From NCBI GenBank assembly GCA_050740455.1, contig JBOIDF010000001.1:62001-126000 (forward strand): a stretch of DNA of 64,000 nt. The letters run 5' to 3'. Made by a program: the position numbers and the translations under genes. The notes under the pieces were generated by a model. The model had not been told where the DNA came from. It saw nothing but the letters and a program-made list of their open reading frames with translations, and did not search any database. Below, piece by piece: positions 16,622-24,287 of the stretch (position 1 is the first letter of the stretch; each line of letters starts with the position of its first letter). The DNA comes from USCg-Taylor sp050740455 (GTDB lineage Bacteria; Pseudomonadota; Gammaproteobacteria; JACCXJ01).

Positions 16622-17200
16622 GTGCCAGGAGACGAAGCGCGCATCAACAGAGGTCTATCCGCGGCTTGGTTGGTTCTGTCCGCCCTGCTGCTTTCGGGCG
16701 GACTGGGCTTGTCGCTGCAAGCAGCGGCGCCTCGGGAGTATCAGCTCAAGGCCGTTTTCCTGTTCAACTTTGCTCAGTTTGTAAAGTGGCCTCCCCAAGC
16801 CTTCGCCGACGCGCAGACTCCGCTGGTCATTGGCGTGCTCGGAAGGGACCCGTTCGGCGCGTACTTGGATGAGACGGTGCGCGGTGAAACGGTGAACGAC
16901 CGATCCTTGCTCGTGCGACGCTATGGCCGCGTGGAAGATATAAACACTTGCCATATCCTGTTCATCAGCCGCTCGGAGGAGGATCGGCTGGAGCAAATTC
17001 TCGCCAGACTGAGAGGCCGGAACATTCTGACCGTGGCCGATGCCGAGGGCTTTGCTCTGTCCGGCGTGATGATCCGCTTCGTCACTGAAGAAAACAAAAT
17101 TCGGCTGCGAATCAACCTGGAGGCGGCCCAAGCCGCCAACCTGAGGATCAGTTCCAAGCTGCTCAGATCCGCCGAGATTGTAATCTCGGGGAACGACTAG
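16622..17200 (+). CDS. YfiR-family periplasmic protein (DUF4154)
   Basis: A protein of about 192 residues with an N-terminal signal peptide (LSAAWLVLSALLLSGGLG, then LQAAA) and the YfiR/DUF4154 domain opening with REYQLKAVFLFNFAQFVKWP. In Pseudomonas, YfiR is a periplasmic repressor of the diguanylate cyclase YfiN; here it sits before a membrane histidine kinase and may inhibit or tune that instead. The GTG at 16622 has AGAGGG six bases upstream and gives a normal signal peptide. An ATG at 16562 would overlap the receptor gene by 50 bp and is less likely. Three bases separate it from the kinase gene. Confidence 0.85.
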   Translation: MPGDEARINRGLSAAWLVLSALLLSGGLGLSLQAAAPREYQLKAVFLFNFAQFVKWPPQAFADAQTPLVIGVLGRDPFGAYLDETVRGETVNDRSLLVRRYGRVEDINTCHILFISRSEEDRLEQILARLRGRNILTVADAEGFALSGVMIRFVTEENKIRLRINLEAAQAANLRISSKLLRSAEIVISGND

Positions 17201-17203
17201 CCC

Positions 17204-18676
17204 ATGCCGCTCAAAGACACACCGATCCGGCGGAAGCTGATGATGGTGATGGTGCTGACCAGCGGGGTGGTGTTGTTGCTGACGTGCGCGGCCTTTATAG
17301 CCTACGAGCTGCTGAGCTTCCGACAAACCATAGTCCGGAACGTCAGCACACTGGGCGAAATCATCGCCGCCAACAGCACGGCGGCACTGGCCTTTGACAA
17401 CCGGGAAGACGCGCAGGAAATCCTCGCCGCGCTCCAAGCCGAGCGGCATATCGTGGCCGCCAGCCTCTACGACAAGAACGGAAAACTGTTCTCGAAACAT
17501 CCAGCTAACCTAGCCGCCACCGCCTTGCCCGCCGCGCCGGAAGGGGACGGCTATCGCTTCGGGCAGGCGCATCTGGCCGCCTTTCAGCCGGTCGTGCAGG
17601 GCGGTAGGCGACTCGGGACGCTCTACCTCAGATACGACATGGGGGCCATGTACGAGCGCTTCCATCTGTACAGCGGCATTGTCGTTTTGGTGGTCGCCGC
17701 TTCCTTATTGGTGGCTTACCTGCTTTCCCGGGTGCTGCAGCGGCAGATCTCGCACCCCATCCTTGCCCTCGTCGAGACTGCCAAGGCCATCTCGGACCGC
17801 CGGGATTATTCCGTCCGCGCGAGGAAGCACAGCCAGGATGAACTGGGCCTGTTGACCGACGCCTTCAACCACATGCTCACGCAAATCCAGGCGCGGGATC
17901 AGGCCTTGAGAGAAAGCGAGGCCCGCCTGCATGAGCTGAACCAGGAATTAGAACGGCGCGTCATCGAGCGCACCACGCAACTCGAAGCGATAGAAGCGAT
18001 CAACAATGAGCTAGAGGCCTTCTCCTATTCGGTCTCCCACGACCTGCGCGCGCCGCTCAGGCACATCGACGGCTTCACCGGGCTGCTCGAAAGGCACGCC
18101 GAGCCCGCGCTCGACGACCAGGGCCGGCGCTATCTCAGGACCATCTCCGAGGCCGTGAAGCAGATGGACGCGCTCATCGACGATCTGCTCACCTTCTCGC
18201 GCCTCGGGCGCGCGGAGCTCCGGCGTGGCCCGGTGCGGCTCAAGGAGCTCGTGGACGAGGTGCGGCGGATCCTGGATCCCGAGATCGCCGGACGGGCCGT
18301 CGTCTGGGTCATCGGCGAGCTGCCCGAGGTGCAGGGCGACCCGCAGCTCTTGCGGTTGGTGCTCCAGAATCTGATCGGAAATGGCCTGAAATACACCCGC
18401 CCGAGGGCCGAGGCCCGCATCGAGATCGGCGCCCGGCGCGAGGACACCGAGACCGTGTGTTCCATCCGCGACAACGGCGTCGGCTTCGATATGCGCTACG
18501 TGGAGCGGCTCTTCGGGGTCTTCCAGCGCCTGCACACGAGCGCCGAGTTCGAGGGCACGGGGATCGGGCTCGCCAGCGTGCGGCGCATCGTCCAGCGCCA
18601 CGGCGGGCGGGTATGGGCCGAAGGGGCGGTGGGACAAGGCGCCTGCTTTTATTTCTCGTTGCCGGATCTCGCATAG
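17204..18676 (+). CDS. Membrane sensor histidine kinase with HAMP domain
   Basis: A 490-residue inner-membrane kinase. TM helices lie at about 13-35 and 156-176 and enclose a periplasmic sensor region of CHASE8-like type (motif NSTAALAFDNREDAQEIL). HAMP follows at about 177-232, then a coiled coil (DQALRESEARLHELNQELER), the HisKA phosphorylation helix with H279 in SYSVSHDLRAPLRHIDGF, and a HATPase domain with N, G1 (DNGVGFD) and G2 (GTGIGL) boxes. The H-box resembles phytochrome-type kinases, which often pair with stand-alone receivers such as the gene 90 bp downstream. YfiR just upstream is a likely periplasmic partner. Confidence 0.9.
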   Translation: MPLKDTPIRRKLMMVMVLTSGVVLLLTCAAFIAYELLSFRQTIVRNVSTLGEIIAANSTAALAFDNREDAQEILAALQAERHIVAASLYDKNGKLFSKHPANLAATALPAAPEGDGYRFGQAHLAAFQPVVQGGRRLGTLYLRYDMGAMYERFHLYSGIVVLVVAASLLVAYLLSRVLQRQISHPILALVETAKAISDRRDYSVRARKHSQDELGLLTDAFNHMLTQIQARDQALRESEARLHELNQELERRVIERTTQLEAIEAINNELEAFSYSVSHDLRAPLRHIDGFTGLLERHAEPALDDQGRRYLRTISEAVKQMDALIDDLLTFSRLGRAELRRGPVRLKELVDEVRRILDPEIAGRAVVWVIGELPEVQGDPQLLRLVLQNLIGNGLKYTRPRAEARIEIGARREDTETVCSIRDNGVGFDMRYVERLFGVFQRLHTSAEFEGTGIGLASVRRIVQRHGGRVWAEGAVGQGACFYFSLPDLA

Positions 18677-18765
18677 GGCGGACATTCTGTTACCATTGTT
18701 CGCACCGACACCCAGTGGGGATACGTGGACGAGCGGGCCGCTGCAAGCCGCTCGAGGGGGACACC

Positions 18766-19242
18766 GTGCAGGATCTTAAGACCATACTCCTCGTCGAGGA
18801 CAACCCGAACGACGTGGAGCTGACTATCGACGCCCTCGCGGACTATCGCCTCGCGAATGAGATCGTGGTGGTCAACGACGGCGAGGCGGCCCTCGACTAC
18901 CTCTATCGGCGCGGCCGGTTCGCGACGCGCGAGCCCGTGTCTCCGGCCGTTGTGCTGCTGGACCTCAAGATGCCGAAGGTGGACGGCCTGACGGTCCTTC
19001 GCAGCGTCAAAGCCGACCCCGGCTTGAAGTGCATCCCCATCGTCATGCTCACCTCCTCGCGCGAGGAGCGCGATCTCGTCGAGAGCTACCAACTCGGCGT
19101 GAACGCCTATGTGGTCAAACCCGTGGACTTTGGGCGGTTCGTCGAAGCCATCAAAAAGCTGGGCTATTTCTGGGCGGTGCTGAACGAACCCCCGCCCCTT
19201 TACCGGCCAGTACCCGAACCCCGCGGAGTGAATCCGAAGTGA
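18766..19242 (+). CDS. Single-domain response regulator (Rcp-like)
   Basis: A 158-residue stand-alone receiver with no output domain. The acidic pocket (VEDNPNDVE), the phosphoacceptor D66 (VVLLDLKMPKVDG), the conserved T/S (MLTSS) and K in VVKPVDF are all present. The GTG start follows a GA-rich CTCGAGGGGGACACC. Receivers of this type are usually phosphorylated by phytochrome-like kinases, such as the one immediately upstream. Its stop overlaps the start of the next gene. A decayed copy lies at 14333-14628. Confidence 0.9.
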   Translation: MQDLKTILLVEDNPNDVELTIDALADYRLANEIVVVNDGEAALDYLYRRGRFATREPVSPAVVLLDLKMPKVDGLTVLRSVKADPGLKCIPIVMLTSSREERDLVESYQLGVNAYVVKPVDFGRFVEAIKKLGYFWAVLNEPPPLYRPVPEPRGVNPK

Positions 19243-21002
19243 CGCCTATACGGGTGCTCTGTCTGGAGGACAGCGAGGTGGACTCGGAACTGCTTCAGGC
19301 GCTCTTGGAGGATGCGGGCATCGCCTGCGAGATCACCCGTGTTGAGACCCGGGCCGAGTTCGCCGCGGCGCTGGAAGCGGGCGAGTTCACCCTCATCCTC
19401 TCGGACAATGCCCTGCCCGCCTACGATGGCCTCTCCGCCCTCGCCTATGCCCGCGAGCGCTGCCCCGACCTGCCCTTCATCCTAGTCTCCGGGACCCTGG
19501 GCGAGGAGATCGCGATCGAGTCCTTGAAGGCCGGAGCTACCGATTACGTCTTGAAACAGCGGCTCTCCCGGCTGGTGCCGGCAGTAAAGCGGGCCCTGAA
19601 GGAAACAGAGTACGGTGCCGCCCGCCGGGCCGCGGAGGCGCGGGTGCATGAGCTCGCGTTCTACGATGAGCTCACCGCTCTTCCCAACCGCGCGCTTTTC
19701 GAAGACCGGCTGCGGGTGGCGCTCGCCCGGGCCCACCGCGCCGGCGAGGGGCTGGCGTTATTGTTTCTGGACCTCGACCGTTTCAAGGCGGTCAACGATT
19801 CGCTCGGGCATCCGGCGGGGGATGGGCTGCTGCGCGAGGTCGCCGCGCGCCTTCGCCGGTGCCTGCGCGAGGGCGACACCGCCGCCCGCTGGGGGGGCGA
19901 TGAGTTCATCATCCTGGTGCCTGATCTCCCGGGCGAGCGGGAAGCGGCCGCCCAGGCCGCGGCGGTCGTCATCGAAAAGGTCCGAGAGGCCCTGGCGCGA
20001 CCCGTGATGGTCGAAGGCCAGGAGATCGAGGTCTCGACCAGCATCGGGGTGGCACTGCACCCTTGGGATGGAACCAGCGTCGTCGATCTCATCAAGCATG
20101 CCGATACCGCCATGTACCAAGCAAAGGACCGTGGCCGGAACACCTACCGGTTCTTTACCGAAGCCATGCACACGGCCGCGCGCGAGCGCTTACTTCTGGA
20201 AAACGACCTGCGCCGCGCGCTGCGCCGCTCGGAACTGGCGGTGCATTATCAGCCGCAGGTGCAAATGCGACGTAGACAGGGGGCCAATGTCGTCGATCTT
20301 ATCAAGCATGCCGACACCGCCATGTACATCGTCGGCGCCGAGGCGCTCGTCCGTTGGCGGCATCCCGAGCGCGGATGGATCTCGCCGGCGGAATTCATTC
20401 CGGTCGCCGAGGAGAGCGGTCAGATTCAGGCGGTCGGCCGCTGGGTGCTCGACCAGGTGTTAGCGCAGATGAAGGACTGGGGGGCGAGGGGGCTGACGGT
20501 GCCGCGTGTCAGCGTCAATGTTTCGGCCCATCAGCTGACGGACCCGGCGTTCCCGCGCACGGTTCTGGAACTGCTAGGCGCCCACGGTCTAGCGCCCGAG
20601 CACCTCGGGCTGGAGTTCACCGAAAGCGTGATGGTGCAGGAACGAACACTGCCGACGCTGATCGCGATTGCCCAACTCGGGGTAGATCTGGCCGTCGATG
20701 ACTTCGGTACCGGCTACTCGTCCTTGAGCTATCTCAAGCGCTTTCCGCTGACCGCGCTCAAGATCGACCAGTCCTTTGTGCGCGATCTTGAAACGGACCC
20801 GAGCGACGCGGCGCTGGTCCAGGCGATCATCGCCATGGCCAGGAGCCTGCGATTGCGCGTTATCGCCGAAGGCGTGGAAACCGAGGCGCAACGCACGCTG
20901 CTATCGAGATCCGGCTGTCGAGAATTTCAGGGATACCTCTTCAGCCCGCCGGTGGCGGCCGAGAAGTTCGCGGCGTTCCTTACGCACCACGGCAATCGGT
21001 AG
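19239..21002 (+). CDS. REC-GGDEF-EAL cyclic-di-GMP response regulator
   Basis: A 587-residue cytoplasmic protein. The receiver domain (about 5-120) has D in LILSDNALPAYDG; the GGDEF domain (about 135-310) has an intact GGDEF near residue 218; the EAL domain begins near 330 with GAEALVRW intact. Both synthetic and hydrolytic motifs look functional, so net activity is unknown. GTG overlaps the previous stop (GTGA), which indicates coupling. Between HYQPQVQM and VGAEAL the normal short EAL linker is replaced by an insertion repeating the end of the GGDEF domain (VVDLIKHADTAMY). The gene closes the receptor-YfiR-kinase-receiver block. Confidence 0.9.
   Translation: MTPIRVLCLEDSEVDSELLQALLEDAGIACEITRVETRAEFAAALEAGEFTLILSDNALPAYDGLSALAYARERCPDLPFILVSGTLGEEIAIESLKAGATDYVLKQRLSRLVPAVKRALKETEYGAARRAAEARVHELAFYDELTALPNRALFEDRLRVALARAHRAGEGLALLFLDLDRFKAVNDSLGHPAGDGLLREVAARLRRCLREGDTAARWGGDEFIILVPDLPGEREAAAQAAAVVIEKVREALARPVMVEGQEIEVSTSIGVALHPWDGTSVVDLIKHADTAMYQAKDRGRNTYRFFTEAMHTAARERLLLENDLRRALRRSELAVHYQPQVQMRRRQGANVVDLIKHADTAMYIVGAEALVRWRHPERGWISPAEFIPVAEESGQIQAVGRWVLDQVLAQMKDWGARGLTVPRVSVNVSAHQLTDPAFPRTVLELLGAHGLAPEHLGLEFTESVMVQERTLPTLIAIAQLGVDLAVDDFGTGYSSLSYLKRFPLTALKIDQSFVRDLETDPSDAALVQAIIAMARSLRLRVIAEGVETEAQRTLLSRSGCREFQGYLFSPPVAAEKFAAFLTHHGNR
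20079..20117 (+). repeat. Source copy of an intragenic 39-bp duplication
   Basis: Encodes VVDLIKHADTAMY at the end of the GGDEF domain. The same 39 bases recur at 20289-20327 with only two differences, both silent third-base changes. Confidence 0.85.
20289..20327 (+). repeat. Inserted copy of the 39-bp duplication inside the EAL domain
   Basis: Second copy of the 39-bp unit, in frame, lying inside the first strand region of the EAL domain just before GAEAL. Homologous EAL domains normally have only a few linker residues here. The two differences from 20079-20117 are silent, which suggests the insertion has been kept under coding constraint. Confidence 0.85.
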
Positions 21003-21210
21003 AGTAGCGAGATGCTGATCCGCGGGCGTTCGCCCGGTTCCTGACGGCGCCGAAACTGCCGCGAAGCCGGCTCAGTTCCAACGCCCTTTTCGGGGTGTTC
21101 CCTCAGGCGCCGTTTGGAGAGGGTAGCTGAACAGACTCAGCCAGCCTGAGCAGCCCCCGTCTGCATCGGAAACATCGGCTATCGCTCGTCGACACCTTGG
21201 TCGCGGCCTC

Positions 21211-21948
21211 GTGAACGAACGCGAAGCGCAGCTGAACACGATGCAGACGCTATTCAATCAAGGCGCGGCTACGCGTGCGGAAGTGGTTACGGCACAAGCC
21301 CAAGTGATCGAGGCCAGAGGCAACCTAAACCGCGCGCGGATGGATCTCGCGGCCGAACAACAGCGGCACGCCTCGAAGGAAGATCCCCAGTATGCCAGCG
21401 CGAGCGCCAGGCTCGAGACCGAGCTAGCCTTGGTTGATCATGAACGAGCCCAGCTTCCCCAGACGGCGAATGATGGCGGTCGCATCTTAGATGTCTTTGT
21501 ATCCCAGGGTGAATTTGTGAGCCCAGGGACGCCGCTCATGCAGGTGGGGCTATTCAGCGAGCCGGCCATCGTCGCCTACCTAGAGCCAAAACATTCGCGC
21601 TATGTTGAGGTCGGCACGTGGGCCACGGTGAGGTTCCCCGACGGCAGTAAGGTGACCGGACAGGTGACGCGCGAGCCCGTGCTGACCAAGCGCTTACCGG
21701 CGGAATTGGTCGGGACCTTCGGTGTGCGCCCAATGTCTGTGTTGCTTACCATCATACCGGAGACGGAATGGCCCAAGAAACGGTTGATTGAGGGTTTGCC
21801 GCTGGAGATCCGCTTTCAATATCGGTGGGAACGCAGTTGGGGCAATTGGTTGGGCGTGGCCTGGGGTTCGCTGGGCGGTCTATTCCCCACAAAGCGTATG
21901 GCTAGCCATGCGGTTGAAGGTGTGGCCCCGTCGGGAGACAATGGCTGA
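21211..21948 (+). CDS. HlyD-type membrane-fusion protein, N-terminally truncated
   Basis: A 245-residue product that contains the second half of a periplasmic adaptor: coiled-coil hairpin (NEREAQLNTMQTLFNQGAAT... EARGNLNRARMDLAAEQ), the returning lipoyl half (GRILDVFVSQGEFVSPGTPL) and the beta-barrel. The usual N-terminal membrane anchor and first lipoyl half are absent, and the sequence upstream (21003-21210) shows no good start or signal. It is probably a 5'-deleted gene that may still be open by chance. The last eight bases overlap the permease gene. No partner exporter gene is present. Confidence 0.6.
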   Translation: MNEREAQLNTMQTLFNQGAATRAEVVTAQAQVIEARGNLNRARMDLAAEQQRHASKEDPQYASASARLETELALVDHERAQLPQTANDGGRILDVFVSQGEFVSPGTPLMQVGLFSEPAIVAYLEPKHSRYVEVGTWATVRFPDGSKVTGQVTREPVLTKRLPAELVGTFGVRPMSVLLTIIPETEWPKKRLIEGLPLEIRFQYRWERSWGNWLGVAWGSLGGLFPTKRMASHAVEGVAPSGDNG

Positions 21949-23443
21949 CAACGTTCAACGAGAAAAGGGGGCGGATCTGAGCGTTATTCCTTCCGTGGAA
22001 AAAAAATTGGTCCGCGGCTTGGGTCTTCTCGACTCGACTATGATCGTCGCGGGCTCGATGATCGGCTCGGGGATCTTCATCGTCTCGGCCGACATCGCGC
22101 GCCAGGTAGGATCGCCGGGATGGCTGTTGCTGGTTTGGATCATCGCGGGAATATTAACGCTGATCGCGGCCTTGAGCTATGGCGAGCTAGCCGCGATGCT
22201 GCCCCAGGCCGGCGGGCAATATGTGTATCTGCGGGAAGCGTTTGGACCGAAGTGGGCCTTCCTGTACGGCTGGGCCTTATTCCTCGTGATTCAAACCGGC
22301 ACCATCGCGGCCGTCGCCATCGCCTTTTCCCGCTTCCTCGGCGTCTTGTGGCCCCAGATCTCCCCGCATCGCCTGGTCTTTGACGGAGGTTTGCTCGCGC
22401 TTCCCGGCGTCGGCGATCTCTCCCTGTCGCTCTCGACCCAACAACTGGTGGCGATCCTTTCGGTGCTGTTGCTCACCGGCACCAATCTCACCGGCCTGCG
22501 AACCGGTAAATGGATCCAGGTTCTCTTCACGCTCACCAAGATTGGGGCCCTCGCCGGTTTGATTGGCTTGGGTTTCCTGGCGGGACAGCGTCCCGAAGCC
22601 GCCCTGCATAGCGCCGATTTCTGGACACCGATCGTGAACGGCGAACCCATCGGATCGGTGGCATTGATTCCGGTCATCGCGACCGCCATGGTCGGCGCCC
22701 TCTTCGCCGCCGATGCTTGGAACAACATCACCTTCGCGGCGGGTGAGGTCAAGAACCCCGAACGCAACGTACCGCTCAGCATGGCCTTCGGTGTGGCCCT
22801 GGTGATTCTGCTCTACCTTTTGGCTAACATGGTCTACCTCGCCACGCTGCCTCTGGAGGCGATCCAGCATGCCGCCGAGGATCGCGTCGGCGTCGCCGCG
22901 GCCGAGGTGATCTTGGGAGAACATGCGCAGACGATCATGGCCATCGCCATCATGATTTCCTGCTTCGGATGCAATAACGGTTTGATCCTGGCCGGGGCGC
23001 GCGTGTATTACTCGATGGCTCGCGATGGCTTATTCTTCAAAAGCATCGGCAACTTGAACAGGTATCGTGTACCTGGGATCGCGTTGATCATACAAGGCAT
23101 CTGGAGCGCGGTGCTTACCCTGCCGCGCACCTATGACAGTGCGAGCGGCCAGTACAGCAATTTATACAGTAATCTGCTCGACTACATCGTGTTTGTGGTC
23201 TTGCTCTTCTATATGCTTACCATCGCCGGGGTGTTCGTGCTGCGCCGGCGGCGCGCCGGCGCCGAGCGTGCGGTCCGCGCCTTCGGCTACCCCATCCTGC
23301 CGGCGGTATATATCGGCGTCGCCGGTTGCATCTGTCTGGTCCTGCTGTTCGCCGAGAAGACCCGCCTCAACGCGGGGCTCGGTCTGCTTTTGGTCTTGGC
23401 CGGGTTGCCGGTGTACCGGCTGTGGCGTTCCGCGCGCCCATAG
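21941..23443 (+). CDS. APC-family amino-acid permease
   Basis: Inner-membrane transporter of 500 residues with about 12-13 hydrophobic helices. The APC signature near the N-terminus is present (GSMIGSGIFIVSADIARQVG), as is the consensus YGELAAMLPQAGGQYVYLRE. The start at 21941 has GGGAG four bases upstream and overlaps the HlyD remnant. The substrate cannot be told from sequence; the family carries amino acids and related amines. It has no obvious partner genes and is followed by a convergent minus-strand hopanoid locus. Confidence 0.88.
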   Translation: MADNVQREKGADLSVIPSVEKKLVRGLGLLDSTMIVAGSMIGSGIFIVSADIARQVGSPGWLLLVWIIAGILTLIAALSYGELAAMLPQAGGQYVYLREAFGPKWAFLYGWALFLVIQTGTIAAVAIAFSRFLGVLWPQISPHRLVFDGGLLALPGVGDLSLSLSTQQLVAILSVLLLTGTNLTGLRTGKWIQVLFTLTKIGALAGLIGLGFLAGQRPEAALHSADFWTPIVNGEPIGSVALIPVIATAMVGALFAADAWNNITFAAGEVKNPERNVPLSMAFGVALVILLYLLANMVYLATLPLEAIQHAAEDRVGVAAAEVILGEHAQTIMAIAIMISCFGCNNGLILAGARVYYSMARDGLFFKSIGNLNRYRVPGIALIIQGIWSAVLTLPRTYDSASGQYSNLYSNLLDYIVFVVLLFYMLTIAGVFVLRRRRAGAERAVRAFGYPILPAVYIGVAGCICLVLLFAEKTRLNAGLGLLLVLAGLPVYRLWRSARP

Positions 23444-23528
23444 CGCTTCCCGGGGCGTGGCGAAGTATAGCCTCACGGTGACCGCTAATCGCTCTTATCC
23501 ATGGACCTCCAACCTGTTTAGCGTGGCC

Positions 23529-24287
23529 TTATTCGCCACGGCTCAGCGATAAACCGGCGATTCCGGCGGCGCGTTTCAGCGAGGCGAGCCCGGCGCGGAA
23601 GCATGCCGATAGCCGCACTAATGCGAGGAGATCGCGCGGATCGCGTGCCAGAGCCAGGAGCAGGCTCGCTATCCTTGGGCGTCCGAGCTCGTCGATGGCG
23701 GCGAATGCCGCGGCCGGGATCACTGTCGTTTGCGGGTCCACGATGGCGCGTAGGACGGCGAAGGGGATCCCCGCGCGGCGGGCCACCTGGGCGACGGCGG
23801 CACTCTCCATATCGACGGCGAGCGCGCCGGTGCGCTCGAACAACCTGCGTTTTTCATTGGGAGTCGAGATCACGTTGGCGGTATGCAACATGGCGCCGGT
23901 GTGCATCGTGAGGTGCTCTGCGAGGCGCGCGGCCAAACGGGCGCGCCACGCCGCGTCGACCGGAAACGGCGCGTCTGACACCAGGACGGTGTCGGCAACG
24001 ATAACATCGCCGGGCCGTAACGCGCTCGCCAACGCACCGGCCGTGCCCCAACTGAGCAAGGCCCGCGCTCCCTGCGCGACGAGCATTTCAGCGGCCTGGC
24101 GCGCGTGCTCGTGACCGATCCCCGAGACATAGAGCAGCGTATCGCCGATCCGCGTCAGTCCGGGTACGGATCCCGGCGACTTCGCGATGCAGCGTGCCTC
24201 GGCCGCGAGCGCGGTGACGATCCCGAGCGGGGCGGTCTTCAGTCGCGAGTGGCTGGCATTAAGTTGCGGTATTGGGCCATCGCCCAC
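23529..24287 (-). CDS. hpnG: Hopanoid-associated phosphorylase HpnG
   Basis: A 252-residue protein of the nucleoside-phosphorylase family. The N-terminal GIVTALAAEA, the glycine segment SWGTAGALASALRPGDVIV and the acidic DMESAAVAQVARR are the family's substrate-site motifs. HpnG cleaves adenine from adenosylhopane to give ribosylhopane in extended hopanoid synthesis. The ATG at 24287 overlaps the cyclase gene by 49 bp; no other ATG is in frame, so either this overlap is real or a rare start is used. It is the last gene of the sqs-shc-hpnG locus, which supports the specific name over a general nucleosidase. Confidence 0.85.
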   Translation of the reverse strand: MGDGPIPQLNASHSRLKTAPLGIVTALAAEARCIAKSPGSVPGLTRIGDTLLYVSGIGHEHARQAAEMLVAQGARALLSWGTAGALASALRPGDVIVADTVLVSDAPFPVDAAWRARLAARLAEHLTMHTGAMLHTANVISTPNEKRRLFERTGALAVDMESAAVAQVARRAGIPFAVLRAIVDPQTTVIPAAAFAAIDELGRPRIASLLLALARDPRDLLALVRLSACFRAGLASLKRAAGIAGLSLSRGE

